This document shows positions 1 through 8,963 of a stretch of DNA of 58,663 nt, in pieces; the stretch's first letter is position 1, and each line of letters begins with the position of its first letter. The notes beneath the pieces were generated by a model that ran no database searches, had not been told where the DNA came from, and saw nothing but the letters and a program-made list of their open reading frames with translations. The DNA comes from Rhizobiaceae bacterium (GTDB lineage: Bacteria > Pseudomonadota > Alphaproteobacteria > Rhizobiales > Rhizobiaceae): the NCBI GenBank assembly GCA_019635715.1, contig JAHBYY010000019.1:1-58663 (forward strand), in the 5' to 3' direction. The position numbers and the translations under genes were made by a program.

Positions 1-131
1 TCACAAGAGCCAAGGGTCGCCGCGGAGATCATTCTGGTCGCTCAAGCCGTCTTGTCGTGGGACGGATGTGGGCTAAGGGCAGGGCTGCGTCCGATCCAAG
101 GTCGTTTCCCTTCAATGTCACGCGCGGTTCA
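1..131. other. Window edge, no gene assigned
   Basis: No convincing coding sequence is visible. Short open stretches exist in all frames but none resembles a recognised protein tail. It could hold the promoter of the hydrolase gene that follows, though no clear -35/-10 pair or strong Shine-Dalgarno sequence is seen. Confidence 0.4.
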
Positions 132-815
132 ATGCACAAGCCGTTCATCGCCAGTTTGAAGCGCACCGCGCTGCTCTGCATCGATCTGCAGGAGGAGCAC
201 CGTTGCGACGAGCGCTATCTGGTGGATGGATATGGCGACGTCCTCGCCAAGGTCGCGCGGCTGCAGGCGGCGGCGCGCGCGGTTGGTGTGGCGGTCGTGC
301 ATCTCGCCTATATTGTCGATGCGGGCAAAGTGCCGCTGCGGCGCTTCCATCCGCTGATGGCGGATGGCCGTTCGGCGTTCAGCGACGCAGCCGACCCCGG
401 CACCGCGATCTGCCCCGAAGTGGCGCCGGTCGGGGGCGAGGCTGTTCTCGTCAAGGCAAATGCCAGCGCGTTTTCCCATGCCGACTTCGAGCCCGTGCTG
501 CAGGAGAGGGCGATCGAGACGCTGATCGTGACCGGCGTCTGGACGGAGGCCTGCGTCGCGGCGACTGTCAAGGACGCTGTCGATCGGGGCTTCCGGGTGG
601 TGCTGGTGAAGGACGCCTGCGGCAGCGGCACGCATGCGATGCATGCGACCGCGATCATCAATCTCGCCAACCGCCTCTATGGCGGGGCGGTGGTCGACAG
701 CCTGCAAGCCCTGACATTGCTGGCAGACGGACACGTCGCCGCCTGGCAGGTGGTCGGAGCGGTGCCGCTGCGCTTTGGCTTCGACGACGCGGCCGAGGTT
801 TACGCCGGCCTTTGA
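132..815 (+). CDS. Isochorismatase-family cysteine hydrolase
   Basis: A 227-residue protein of the isochorismatase-like alpha/beta hydrolase family, which cleaves amides or vinyl ethers with an Asp-Lys-Cys triad. All three candidates are visible: D18 in LLCIDLQ, K108 in VLVKAN and C141 in VWTEACVAA. The length is typical for the family. The reading frame stays open upstream to base 57, but the internal ATG gives the normal family N-terminus, so it is preferred. The gene converges on the GntR regulator 4 bases downstream. The substrate is not predictable; a nicotinamidase-, carbamoylase- or ureidoacrylate-type amidase is possible. The neighbouring catabolic genes suggest an amide or carbamoyl intermediate, which is inference only. 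Confidence 0.88.
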   Translation: MHKPFIASLKRTALLCIDLQEEHRCDERYLVDGYGDVLAKVARLQAAARAVGVAVVHLAYIVDAGKVPLRRFHPLMADGRSAFSDAADPGTAICPEVAPVGGEAVLVKANASAFSHADFEPVLQERAIETLIVTGVWTEACVAATVKDAVDRGFRVVLVKDACGSGTHAMHATAIINLANRLYGGAVVDSLQALTLLADGHVAAWQVVGAVPLRFGFDDAAEVYAGL

Positions 816-818
816 GCC

Positions 819-1499
819 TCAACGGTCTACGTCGTTGAGCGCCGTGGTGACGATCTGGGTGGTCGTCCACATGTGGGACGCGATCGCGGCGCAGGCACGC
901 GTCGCATCGCGCGCGATCACGGCCTCGGCGATGTTCCGGTGTTCGAGCGCGACATCGCGCTCGGTGCGCGCCAGCGGCACGGAAAGCTGGCGGTAGCGTT
1001 CGCTCTGGTCGTAGAGCTGGGCGCGGATGCGCAGCAGCCAGCGGTTGCCGCAGGCCGAAACCAGCGATCGGTGGAACTCGCGATGCGCCTTAACCCAGCG
1101 CTGGTCGAGCACGGCCGGATCACCGGGCATCGTATAGGGCGTATGACTCAGCCGGTGCAGGGCAGCGACGATGTCGGTCTCCCAGTCCAGGCCGCCCTTG
1201 TCGATGGCGAGCTTCAGGCACTCCTGCTCGATACGCACGCGCGCGTCGGTGAGTTCGGCGAGATCCTCGGGAGACACGTCGGCCACGGTATAGCCGCGCT
1301 GCGCCTTGGCGTTGACGAGGCCTTCGGCCGAGAGTTTTGACAGCGCCTCGCGCACCGCGCCGAGGCTCACCTCGTATTTCTGGACGAGCGCCTGGATGTT
1401 GATCTTCGATCCGGGAAGCAGGCGGCACGAGATGATGTCGTGGCGCAACTGCTCATAGACGTCGTTTGCGATGGTGCGGGCGACTGGATCCATTCTCAA
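819..1499 (-). CDS. GntR-family regulator, FadR/FCD subfamily
   Basis: A 226-residue transcription factor. Residues about 8-75 form the GntR winged helix (VYEQLRHDIIS, VREALSKLSAEGLV). The C-terminal part is an all-helical FCD ligand domain with the expected acidic and histidine metal or ligand residues (LTDARVRIEQE, AHREFHRSL, ALEHRNIAEAV). FCD regulators usually repress catabolic or transport operons and are released by a pathway metabolite. It lies at the distal end of the leftward catabolic block, so it is the natural candidate regulator of the VOC/CUT2 genes. The AAAATATATTTT site at 2674-2685 is a candidate operator, which is inference. Confidence 0.92.
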   Translation of the reverse strand: MRMDPVARTIANDVYEQLRHDIISCRLLPGSKINIQALVQKYEVSLGAVREALSKLSAEGLVNAKAQRGYTVADVSPEDLAELTDARVRIEQECLKLAIDKGGLDWETDIVAALHRLSHTPYTMPGDPAVLDQRWVKAHREFHRSLVSACGNRWLLRIRAQLYDQSERYRQLSVPLARTERDVALEHRNIAEAVIARDATRACAAIASHMWTTTQIVTTALNDVDR

Positions 1500-1649
1500 T
1501 ACCGTTCGGGACAGATCCGACGTAGTCCATCCGCTGCTTCGGCGCCACTGCGCCCGATGCCTTGCCCCCCGATTCCCGTGAATAGCCGTCCGCGCCGGCC
1601 CGAGGTCCGGCCGGTGGAAGGCAGGGCAGGGCAGGGATGGCGCGGCACG

Positions 1650-2606
1650 CTATTCGGCCTCGTAGTTTCTGGCGAAATCCTCGGGAGGCGTCGGCCCCCA
1701 CATGTAGAACGAATCCTCCGGATCGTGGTCCTGCGACTGCCAGTCCATGTCGACGGGAATATAGTCGATGTCGCAGGAATATTCGGCGTAGCTGCCCCAC
1801 GGGTCGCGCACATAGTGGAAGAAGTTCGAACCCAGAACATGCCGTCCCAGGCCCCAGCCGCGGACAAAACCCTTGTCGGCCATCTGCGTCGCGCCCTGTC
1901 CGACCTGGTCGATGAGCGGGACGTCCCAACTGGTGTGATGCAGGCCAGGCGCGGACGAGCGGACGAAGGCCAGCATGTGATGGTCGCTGCCGTGCCTGCC
2001 GTGCATGAAGGCGATGTTGTCGCCGGAGCGGTCGGACAGGCCCATGCCCAGGGCGCCGACATAGAAATCGATCGCCTTCTGGATGTCGCGGGTGAAAATC
2101 AGAATGTGGGCGAGCCGCGTCGGGCGCACTTTCGCAGCCTTGCTGCGCAACGGCGCGCCAACGATACCCGGCGGGGTCGAGACGTGGCCGCCATGCGCCT
2201 TGAAATCGGGCGAGGTCTTGGAGGTGACCACCAGCTCAATCAGATTGCCGTCCTGATCGCGGAACCACAGGCCGTTCGATTCGAAGCCCTTGGGCGGAGC
2301 GAGAAGCTTGATGCCGAGGGACTCCAGATGATGCTTGAAGCGCTGCAGGTCTTGCTCGAACACACCGAAGGACAGGTGCTGCAACTGCTTGCGGCCACCT
2401 TCGACGAAATAGCCCCAGTCGTGGTCGGATCCGTCGGTGCGCACGGCATAGCCGGCGCGATGGTCGACGACATCGAGGCCGAAGGCGGTGTGGAACCGCT
2501 CCGCCTCATGCAGGTCGGGCACTGCCATGACGAAGTGATTCACCGAGTGGATGCCGAGGAAGTCTCCGCCGTCGTTGCCCGGCTGGCGCCTCCGAATTGC
2601 CGTCAT
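1650..2606 (-). CDS. VOC-family extradiol-type dioxygenase
   Basis: A 318-residue two-domain vicinal-oxygen-chelate protein with beta-alpha-beta modules at about residues 18-130 and 163-285. The C-terminal module carries the three Fe(II) ligands of extradiol catechol dioxygenases: H167 (LAHILIF), H224 (LHHTSWDV) and E275 (YAEYSCD). It is therefore probably an active ring-cleavage enzyme. The start is set by a strong GAGGAGG Shine-Dalgarno just upstream; a longer frame reaching 2651 adds 15 unconserved residues. Its own promoter lies at 2665-2693. The aromatic substrate cannot be told. A second VOC gene of the same type follows upstream at 3132. Confidence 0.85.
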   Translation of the reverse strand: MTAIRRRQPGNDGGDFLGIHSVNHFVMAVPDLHEAERFHTAFGLDVVDHRAGYAVRTDGSDHDWGYFVEGGRKQLQHLSFGVFEQDLQRFKHHLESLGIKLLAPPKGFESNGLWFRDQDGNLIELVVTSKTSPDFKAHGGHVSTPPGIVGAPLRSKAAKVRPTRLAHILIFTRDIQKAIDFYVGALGMGLSDRSGDNIAFMHGRHGSDHHMLAFVRSSAPGLHHTSWDVPLIDQVGQGATQMADKGFVRGWGLGRHVLGSNFFHYVRDPWGSYAEYSCDIDYIPVDMDWQSQDHDPEDSFYMWGPTPPEDFARNYEAE

Positions 2607-2664
2607 GGAACTCCTCCTCGCAGGTCCATCTGCGCCGCGTTTGGATGGCACGGCCGACCCGATT

Positions 2665-2693
2665 GATTAAGGAAAATATATTTTCAAGTCAAT
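2665..2693 (-). promoter_or_regulatory. Sigma70-like promoter with AT-rich operator candidate
   Basis: Read on the minus strand, TTGACT (-35, 2688-2693) and TAATCA (-10, 2665-2670) are separated by exactly 17 bases, placed to drive the VOC dioxygenase gene. The spacer holds the perfect palindrome AAAATATATTTT (2674-2685), nearly identical to sites at 8964 and 14913. A repressor bound there would block RNA polymerase. The GntR protein encoded at 819 is the obvious candidate, but this is inference. Confidence 0.55.
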
Positions 2694-2713
2694 GATACGA
2701 TATAGCCATGCCG

Positions 2714-3112
2714 CTATCGCCTGAAAGGCGTCGGCTGGTAGGCGGCCAGCCGCCAGCGGCCGTTCGTCTTCATCCAGACTGCCATGCAGGAATTGTCGAT
2801 TCTGCGCAGTTCGGGGCCGACCGACGCGGTGGCGCGCATGGTGCCTGCAACGACAGCGCAGCCGTCGCGCGCGATGATCCGGTCGCTGGTGTGGTGGATC
2901 TCGTGGTAGACGAAGACGCCGCGCGCCACCTTGTCGAGATAGCTCGCCTTGCCGTCGCGGTCGCCGAGCGAATGGGTGTAGACCAGGTCGTCGTCGAGCA
3001 TCTCGTCGAGCGCGGCGACGTCGGATGCCAGCATAGCGGCATAGCGCCTGGCCTCCAGCGTCTCGATCGTTTCGATCAGTGTGTTCTGCCCTGCGGGATC
3101 TGCGGTGGACAT
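2714..3112 (-). CDS. NTF2-like / SnoaL-fold small protein
   Basis: A 132-residue protein with the cone-fold pattern of the nuclear-transport-factor-2/DUF4440 family: an N-terminal helix (TLEARRYAAMLASD), then an acidic strand region (LDEMLDDDLVYTHS) and a C-terminal RWRLAAYQ strand. Members act as small isomerases, dehydratases or ligand-binding subunits in catabolic pathways. The ATG at 3112 is preceded by AAGGAGAG at good spacing; the longer frame to 3355 is overlap with the upstream gene. It sits between the two VOC genes, 19 bases downstream of the second, so it is probably co-transcribed with it. Its role is unknown. Confidence 0.82.
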   Translation of the reverse strand: MSTADPAGQNTLIETIETLEARRYAAMLASDVAALDEMLDDDLVYTHSLGDRDGKASYLDKVARGVFVYHEIHHTSDRIIARDGCAVVAGTMRATASVGPELRRIDNSCMAVWMKTNGRWRLAAYQPTPFRR

Positions 3113-3131
3113 GGCTCTCTCTCCTTCGGCT

Positions 3132-4034
3132 TCAGTCTGCGACCGCAGGTGCGAACGGCATGGAATGCTCGACCCAGATGCGCGGCGGCAGCGCCCCCCA
3201 ACGGTTGACCACCTTGGGATTGGACAGGTTCTCGCCGGGATCGGCGATGCGGACCTGGTGGTTCTCGTCCTCGATGACCTCCATCTCGGCGATGCACTCC
3301 ACCAGGAAGCCCGACCGGTCGATGTAATAGGCGAAGAGATTGTCGCCGGCACCATGCCGGCCCGGACCCCAGACGAGGAAGCGCCCTTCGGCGTCCAGCG
3401 TGTCGCCGAGCCGCTTGAAGTCGTCGAAACTGGCGAATTCCCAACTGAAATGATGCAGGCCGGACTTGCCCTTGACCGTCGCCAGCGTGTGGTGACGATT
3501 GTCGGCGGCCCGCAGCCAGATGATCTCGTGGCCCTTGGTGCGCTCGGACTGGCGCACGCCGAGCACGGCCTCGAGCTCGCGGCTGATCTTTTCGGAGTCG
3601 CGGCTCGACAGGTTGATGTGGTCGAGGCAGCGCGGGTGGATGCCGGGGCCCGTGTAACGGACCGGCTGGCTGAGCGGCATCGGCGTGTGAACCTCGAAGA
3701 CGTGCCCCTCGCTGGTCGCGAAGGTCACCGACCGCTCGATGCAGTCGAGCGACGGGCGCTGCGACAGCAGCGGCAGCCCGGCATCGCGGACACGGTCGCG
3801 CACGGCGTCGACGGCGGCGGCATCGTGGGCCTGCAGACCGATGGCGCGAACCTCGTCGGCCGTGCCTTCGTGCAGGACCAGCTCGGCATGCCGCTGGTTG
3901 GAGGTCAGCAGGGCCCGGCCGCTCTGGCGCTCGACCAGCCGGACGCCGGCGATGGTGCGCGCATCGTCTATGGCGGTGCCGATGTCGGTGACGTTGAGGG
4001 CGACATAGCCCAGCCTCTGGACCAGCGGCTTCAT
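3132..4034 (-). CDS. Second VOC-family extradiol-type dioxygenase
   Basis: A 300-residue two-domain VOC protein of the catechol-2,3-dioxygenase type. N-terminal module about residues 5-115, catalytic module about 135-250, with ligands H139 (LDHINLSS), H195 (LHHFSWEF) and E246 (FLVECIAE). It has the same architecture as the protein at 1650 but is only moderately similar, so the pair probably act on different substrates or form a mixed set. It lies 42 bases after the CUT2 permease gene on the same strand, which suggests the importer and the ring-cleavage enzymes are transcribed together. The substrate is unknown. Confidence 0.86.
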   Translation of the reverse strand: MKPLVQRLGYVALNVTDIGTAIDDARTIAGVRLVERQSGRALLTSNQRHAELVLHEGTADEVRAIGLQAHDAAAVDAVRDRVRDAGLPLLSQRPSLDCIERSVTFATSEGHVFEVHTPMPLSQPVRYTGPGIHPRCLDHINLSSRDSEKISRELEAVLGVRQSERTKGHEIIWLRAADNRHHTLATVKGKSGLHHFSWEFASFDDFKRLGDTLDAEGRFLVWGPGRHGAGDNLFAYYIDRSGFLVECIAEMEVIEDENHQVRIADPGENLSNPKVVNRWGALPPRIWVEHSMPFAPAVAD

Positions 4035-4076
4035 GAGAAATCCTCCCGAATTCGCGCCCGCGCTGCTGCGCGCGGT

Positions 4077-5057
4077 CTACTTGACGATGCCGATCTTGCT
4101 GCGATCGGTGGTGACTGCAACAGCGATCAGGATGATGACGCCGAAGGCGACGTCCTGGGCCGCGCCGGGCAAGCCGGCGATGGTGGTGCCGACGCGCACC
4201 ATCACGGCGGTGAGGCCGCCGATCAAGCTCGCCGACAAGCCGCCGACGCCGCCGGAAATCGCCGTGCCGCCGACAACCACGCCGACCAGCGCCGGAAGCA
4301 GCAGGTTGCTCGCCATTGTCGGTGCCGAATAAAGCGTCTGCGACAGCAGCATGAGGCCGCCGAGCGCGGCGCACATGGAGGAGATGGCGAAGGCGTAGGC
4401 GCGCGTCGTGTCGCGTCCGACGCCGGACATATAGGCGGCGAGTTCACTCGCCCCGAAAGCGTAGACGTCGCGGCCGGCACGGGTGAAGCGCAGGACGAGC
4501 GCCAGCACGACCCAGACGGCGAGAACCGTGAGGAAGGCGTTCGGCATGCCGGCGGTCCGCCCGCCGAGGAAATCGAACGGTCCAAGGCCCGGCCCGATGC
4601 CGATCGTCGAGGCGTTGCTGAGATAGAGCGCGAGGCCCGAAAACACGCCCAGCGTGCCCAGCGTCATGACGAAGGACGGGATCTGCAGGCGTCCGATCAG
4701 CCAGCCCTGCAGGGCGCCGATCAGGCCCGCCCCGAGGATGACCGCCGGCACCGCGGCGGAGCCGAGTACCGGCATGAGCAGCGCTGCCACCACCGCGGCG
4801 AGCGACGCCATCGCCGCGGCCGACAGGTCGATGCAGCCGAGCAGGACCGGCAGAGTCGAGCCGATCACCAGGATCAGCAGCGGTGCGGCGTCGAAGAGCA
4901 GCGCGTTGACGGCGCGCCATTTCAGGATGCCCGGCGCGATCGAGACGACAAGGGCGAAGACGACCGCCAGCACGATCGCCGGTCCCAGTGTGCGCAGCAG
5001 GTCGCCGGGCGTTCGCAGCGAGGGGAAGAGGCGGGAGATTGCGGAGCGATGTGTCAT
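4077..5057 (-). CDS. CUT2 sugar-type ABC transporter permease (distal)
   Basis: A 326-residue RbsC/XylH-type inner-membrane permease with multiple hydrophobic segments. Family motifs are visible: PVLLGCIDLSAAAM, SFVMTLGTLG and VGVVVGGTAISGG. Start chosen at the MTHRS methionine; the longer frame runs into the palindromic repeat at 5098. It is one of two permeases for the importer whose ATPase and binding protein are encoded upstream, so the channel is probably a heterodimer. A repeat element separates it from the ATPase gene by 177 bases, so its expression may differ from the rest. Confidence 0.9.
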   Translation of the reverse strand: MTHRSAISRLFPSLRTPGDLLRTLGPAIVLAVVFALVVSIAPGILKWRAVNALLFDAAPLLILVIGSTLPVLLGCIDLSAAAMASLAAVVAALLMPVLGSAAVPAVILGAGLIGALQGWLIGRLQIPSFVMTLGTLGVFSGLALYLSNASTIGIGPGLGPFDFLGGRTAGMPNAFLTVLAVWVVLALVLRFTRAGRDVYAFGASELAAYMSGVGRDTTRAYAFAISSMCAALGGLMLLSQTLYSAPTMASNLLLPALVGVVVGGTAISGGVGGLSASLIGGLTAVMVRVGTTIAGLPGAAQDVAFGVIILIAVAVTTDRSKIGIVK

Positions 5058-5097
5058 GTCGAAGTCGCTTCCATGTCCGGGAGGGCTCGGCGCGAGG

Positions 5098-5193
5098 CAC
5101 CCCCACCCCTTACCCCTCCCCACAAGAGGGAGGGGAGCGTCGACGTCTCAAAATCCCCCTCCCCCTTGTGGGGAGGGGTAAGGGGTGGGGGTG
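5098..5193. repeat. GC-rich palindromic intergenic element, copy 1
   Basis: Two near-identical arms of about 40 bases in inverted orientation (left from 5098, right 5154-5193), each made of runs such as CACCCCCACCCC, TTACCCCTCCCC and ACAAG, around a short loop. It can fold into one long hairpin. A second copy with the same arms but a longer, unrelated loop lies at 30989-31131. It resembles the abundant non-autonomous intergenic mosaic elements of Rhizobiales (RIME/ABC-like); the exact family name is not certain. It sits between the ATPase and permease genes of the CUT2 operon. Confidence 0.85.
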
Positions 5194-5234
5194 CGCCGAA
5201 AGCAAAACCGGCAGGGAATCTCATTGTCATCCTC

Positions 5235-6752
5235 TCACACCATCGCCTTGACGATGTCTTCCTCGGACGGACGGTCGGATTGCACGTCGTCGAAGCGGCG
5301 GCTGACCCGCCCGTCACGCAGCACCAGGATGGTGTCGGAGAGCGTCACCATCTCGTCCAGCGTGTCGCCGACGAAGACGATCGACAGCCCGTCCTCGGCC
5401 AGTTGGCGGATGGCGTTGAACAGGTCGGCGCGCGCGCCAGGATCGAGGCCGCGCGTCGGATGGTCCAGGACCAGCAGCTTCAGCGAGCGCCCGAGCAGCC
5501 ATTTGGAAAGGACCGCCTTCTGCTGGTTGCCGCCGGATAGCTGGTCGATGCGGTGGTCGAGCGACGGCGTCTTGATCTTCAGGCGCTGCGACCACTTCTC
5601 GGCCTCGCGCCGTTCGCGCGCCGGCGCGAGCAGGACGCCGCCATGGCCGTACTCCGAGCCGAAGGTCACCGTCATGTTGGCGGCGACGCTCATGCCCTTC
5701 ATCATGCCCTCGGTCTTGCGTTCGGCGGGCACGTAGCCGATGCCCAGCCCGACCGCCCCGCGCGGCGACGTCAGACGGACCTCGCGGCCTTCGACGGCGA
5801 TCCGGCCCTGATAGGTCTCCTCGACGCCGAAGATCGAACGGCACACGGCTTCCGCGCCGGAGCCCTGCACGCCGATCAGGCCGACGATCTCGCCCGGCGC
5901 CACGGAAAAGCTCACTTCGGCGACCTTGCCCGGCACGGTGAGGTCGCGCACCTCCAGCCGCTTGCCGGCGTCCATTGCCGGCGGGTTGAGGCGCGGCAGG
6001 ATGGAGCCGGCACGCTGGCGTCCGACCATCAGCTCATAGAGCTCGTCCGGATCGGTCTCGCCATGCCTGCGTTCGGCGACGTTGCGGCCGTCCGAGAGGA
6101 CATAGACGCGGTCTGATATGGAAAGGACCTCGTCCATGCGGTGCGAAATGAACACCACCGAGGAGCGTGCCTTGAGCCGCCGGACCTGGCGGAACAGGGC
6201 CTGGATCTCCGAGGGCGTCAGCACCGAGGTCGGCTCGTCGAACAGAACCACCAGATGGCCGTCGACCAGTTCCTCGAGCGAGAGCACCTTGGCAAGCTCG
6301 ACCATCTGGCGCTGGGCGAAGGTCAGCTCGTCGACCGGCGTGTCGGGCGCGACCGCCAGCTCGACCTTCTCGAGCTGCCTGCGCGCCGCGTCGTTCATGC
6401 GCGTGCGGCGGTAGAAGCCGAGCCGGGCGAAATCGGTCGGCTTGTCGATGAACAGGTTCTCCGCGACCGTCAGATTGCCGATCAGCGACTGCTCCTGGTG
6501 CACGAGCCCGATGCCGGCGCGGGCGGCCTGGAGCGGCGAGCCGAAGCGGACCGGCGCACCGCGCAGGCGGACCTCGCCGCTGCTCGGCTGGTGCAGGCCG
6601 CCGATGATCTTCATCAGCGTCGACTTTCCCGAACCGTTCTGCCCGATCAGGCCGAGCACCTCGTGGGCGTGCAGGTCGATGTCGACGTCGTCGAGCGCGG
6701 TGACGCCGGGAAAGTGCTTGGAGACGCCGCGCAGGGTGAGGATGGCGTTCAT
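5235..6752 (-). CDS. CUT2 ABC transporter ATPase (RbsA/XylG type)
   Basis: A 505-residue protein with two fused nucleotide-binding domains. The N-terminal domain has Walker A GQNGSGKST, a divergent signature (LTFAQRQMVELAK) and Walker B LFDEPTS. The C-terminal domain has a degenerate P-loop (GVQGSGAEAV) with a good signature, LSGGNQQKAVLSKWL. This asymmetry is normal for CUT2 importers. It energises uptake together with permeases at 4077 and 6749 and the binding protein at 7809. Its start overlaps the upstream permease stop by 4 bases (ATGA), so the two are translationally coupled. Confidence 0.95.
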   Translation of the reverse strand: MNAILTLRGVSKHFPGVTALDDVDIDLHAHEVLGLIGQNGSGKSTLMKIIGGLHQPSSGEVRLRGAPVRFGSPLQAARAGIGLVHQEQSLIGNLTVAENLFIDKPTDFARLGFYRRTRMNDAARRQLEKVELAVAPDTPVDELTFAQRQMVELAKVLSLEELVDGHLVVLFDEPTSVLTPSEIQALFRQVRRLKARSSVVFISHRMDEVLSISDRVYVLSDGRNVAERRHGETDPDELYELMVGRQRAGSILPRLNPPAMDAGKRLEVRDLTVPGKVAEVSFSVAPGEIVGLIGVQGSGAEAVCRSIFGVEETYQGRIAVEGREVRLTSPRGAVGLGIGYVPAERKTEGMMKGMSVAANMTVTFGSEYGHGGVLLAPARERREAEKWSQRLKIKTPSLDHRIDQLSGGNQQKAVLSKWLLGRSLKLLVLDHPTRGLDPGARADLFNAIRQLAEDGLSIVFVGDTLDEMVTLSDTILVLRDGRVSRRFDDVQSDRPSEEDIVKAMV

Positions 6753-7798
6753 TTCACCACCCTCGTCTTGCGGCGCAGGTGCCAGGTCGACGCCGCGACG
6801 GCGACGACGATGACGACGCCTTCGATGGTCTTCTGCAGCAGCGGATTGGTTCCGGTCTGCACGAGGCCGTTGCGCAGCGTGACCAGCACGAGAACGCCGA
6901 CCAGCGAGTGAAGCACCCCGCCGCGGCCGCCGGACAGCAACGTCCCGCCGATCACGCAGGCCGCGATGCCGGGGAACAGAAGTCCCTCGCCGGCGAGCGG
7001 GTTGCCGACGCCGATCTGCGCCGCGGTGAAGATGCCGGCGACGCCTGCCATCGCGCCGCAGATGGCGAAGGCCGCGACCTTGTAGAGGCCGACATTGATG
7101 CCGGCGAGCCGGACCAGTGCTTCATCGGCGCCGATGGCGAAACCGATGCGGCCGAGCCTGGTGCGGCGCTCGACGACGAGGGCGACGAGGGCGATCGCGA
7201 CCGCGAGATAGACGAGGGCGCTGATGCCGAGATGCTTGTCGAGGGCCAGTCCGACGAAGCGGCCATCGAGGATCTGCGGCTGCCGCGACGGGAACAGCAG
7301 CGCCGCGAGGCCGAGCGTGATCAGCCACATGCCCAGCGTGACGATCAGCGAGGGCATCCGCAGATAGGCGTAGAGCATGCCGTTCAGCAGTCCGAAGCCG
7401 AGTCCGGCGCCGATGGCGACCAGGACGGCTCCGAGGCCGAGATCGTAGGGCGTGATGCTGTTGGCGATGAGGATCGCCAGCAGGATGTTGGTGAGCGATG
7501 CGACGCCCTCGCCAGACAGGTCGATCGAGCCCTGCACGAGCACGAAGGTCAGGCCGACCGCGATGATCGCCGGGACGGCCGCCGATTCGAGGATCGCCTG
7601 CAGGTTGGCGACCGACAGGAAGTTGGGAGCCATCATCGAGAAGACCAAAACCATCGCCGCCAGGGCGACCAGCGGCCCGGCCGACTTCAGCGCCCGCCCG
7701 AGGCCGGCGCCGGCGGTCCGCCGCTGCGCTCCGGCTTCCCCGACGTTCGGGGAAGCCAGGGCACCGGCATCCGCGGAGAGCAGACGCGTCTGTTGCAT
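6749..7798 (-). CDS. CUT2 sugar-type ABC transporter permease (proximal)
   Basis: A 349-residue RbsC-like membrane protein. A cytoplasmic N-terminal tail of about 35 residues is followed by many hydrophobic helices, with family motifs VQGSIDLSGEGVASL, SLIVTLGMWLITLG and GGTLLSGGRGG. It lies 10 bases downstream of the binding-protein gene and overlaps the ATPase gene by 4 bases. It differs clearly from the permease at 4077, fitting a two-permease channel. Transport of a sugar or sugar-like compound is the family expectation; the gene neighbourhood instead suggests an aromatic or cyclic substrate. Confidence 0.93.
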   Translation of the reverse strand: MQQTRLLSADAGALASPNVGEAGAQRRTAGAGLGRALKSAGPLVALAAMVLVFSMMAPNFLSVANLQAILESAAVPAIIAVGLTFVLVQGSIDLSGEGVASLTNILLAILIANSITPYDLGLGAVLVAIGAGLGFGLLNGMLYAYLRMPSLIVTLGMWLITLGLAALLFPSRQPQILDGRFVGLALDKHLGISALVYLAVAIALVALVVERRTRLGRIGFAIGADEALVRLAGINVGLYKVAAFAICGAMAGVAGIFTAAQIGVGNPLAGEGLLFPGIAACVIGGTLLSGGRGGVLHSLVGVLVLVTLRNGLVQTGTNPLLQKTIEGVVIVVAVAASTWHLRRKTRVVK

Positions 7799-7808
7799 GA
7801 TCGCAGGC

Positions 7809-8891
7809 TCAGTTCACGCCGACGGGGATCTGCCCCTTGGAGCGGGCCCAGAAGTTCGCCTTGAGCGCCTCGTAGCTGTAGGCCGCCGGGTCGGGCTGGC
7901 TCTCCAGCATCTCGTCGACATTCTCCTTGGTGGCGAGCGTCTGTTCCAGGAAGAAGTCGCGCTGGGCTTCGGTCATGTCGGCGATCTTGAGGTCGCCCGA
8001 GGCCACCGCGTAGGCGAGGGCGGCGGACACCGCGCCGTGCATGTGCGAGCTGATGCGCATGCTCGAAAGCATGTCGCCCGACTGGATCAGCTTCAGCACG
8101 TCGCTGGAGCCGTCGGAGCCGGTGACCGGCACCTTGCCGGCAAGGCCCTTCTCGCGCAGCGCTGCGACCGCGCCGAGCGCCATGCCGTCGTTCTGCGCGA
8201 AAATTCCCTTCAGCCCGTCGCCATAGCGGGCGATCCAGGTGCGGGTGATGGTCTGGCCCTCCGTCTGGCCCCAATTGCCGATCTGGGTGTCGAGGATCTT
8301 CATGCCCGGGCATTCCGATACCGCCTTCAACAGGCCGATCTCGCGCTGCTTGGAGGGCGGGTTGTCCGGTGTGCCCTTCAGCACGGCGATGCCGCCTTCG
8401 CCGCCGATCGCCTTGCACAGCGCCATGCCGTTCTGGTAGCCGGAATCGATGCCGTCGAAGGAGATGTTGGCGATCCAGGCTTCGGGGGCCGTATCCCAGG
8501 GATGGATCTCCTCCGGGCGGTTCCACATGGTCGTCATGAAGGCGCCGGCCGCCTCGGCGCGCTCGACGAAGGCTTTTGTGAAGGCGGTCGAGTCCGGGAA
8601 CCAGGCAAAGGCGCAGCCTTCGCAGCCGGCCGCCAGGATCGCGCCCAACTGCTGCATGTGCTTCTGGCCGTCGAAGCCGCTCTCATAGACCTCGACCTTG
8701 GCGCCGACCGACTTGGCGACCTGCTCGGCGCCCCAGATGACCTCCTGCCAGTATTCGCTGCTCGTCGTACCGACGGCGAGGTAAATGGTCGTCGGCTTGT
8801 CCTGCGCGATCGCCCGATCGGTGGCCATGGCGCCCAGCGTGATGGTGGCAGCCGCCATCAGGGCGGCTGAAAACGTGTTCAGCAGTCTCAC
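7809..8891 (-). CDS. Periplasmic substrate-binding protein (CUT2 type)
   Basis: A 360-residue periplasmic binding protein of the Peripla_BP_4 (ribose/galactose-like) type. A signal peptide is evident: short basic N-terminus, hydrophobic core to about residue 25, cleavage near AIAQ. The mature part begins with TIYLAVGTTSSEYWQ and contains FAQNDGMALGA and VTGSDGSSDVL, typical hinge and ligand regions. It is the first gene of the leftward CUT2 operon, so it sets the substrate specificity. The promoter region shares the AT-rich motif at 8964 with the divergent NmrA-like gene. Confidence 0.94.
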   Translation of the reverse strand: MRLLNTFSAALMAAATITLGAMATDRAIAQDKPTTIYLAVGTTSSEYWQEVIWGAEQVAKSVGAKVEVYESGFDGQKHMQQLGAILAAGCEGCAFAWFPDSTAFTKAFVERAEAAGAFMTTMWNRPEEIHPWDTAPEAWIANISFDGIDSGYQNGMALCKAIGGEGGIAVLKGTPDNPPSKQREIGLLKAVSECPGMKILDTQIGNWGQTEGQTITRTWIARYGDGLKGIFAQNDGMALGAVAALREKGLAGKVPVTGSDGSSDVLKLIQSGDMLSSMRISSHMHGAVSAALAYAVASGDLKIADMTEAQRDFFLEQTLATKENVDEMLESQPDPAAYSYEALKANFWARSKGQIPVGVN

Positions 8892-8963
8892 TTCGTCCTC
8901 CCGAGATCGAATTCCGTGCGCCGGCCGCTCCCGGCGATCAGCGCATGACCTACAATCCGGCAG

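Noticed and set aside
5098-5193. CRISPR-like or tandem repeat reading of the CCCC-rich sequence
   Set aside because: There are only two arms, in inverted not direct orientation, with no spacers; it is a single hairpin element.
3081-5540. Very long plus-strand open frame (819 codons) across the VOC and permease genes
   Set aside because: It runs antisense to three well-supported minus-strand genes and shows only low-complexity Asp/Arg/Gln-rich sequence typical of GC-rich shadow frames.
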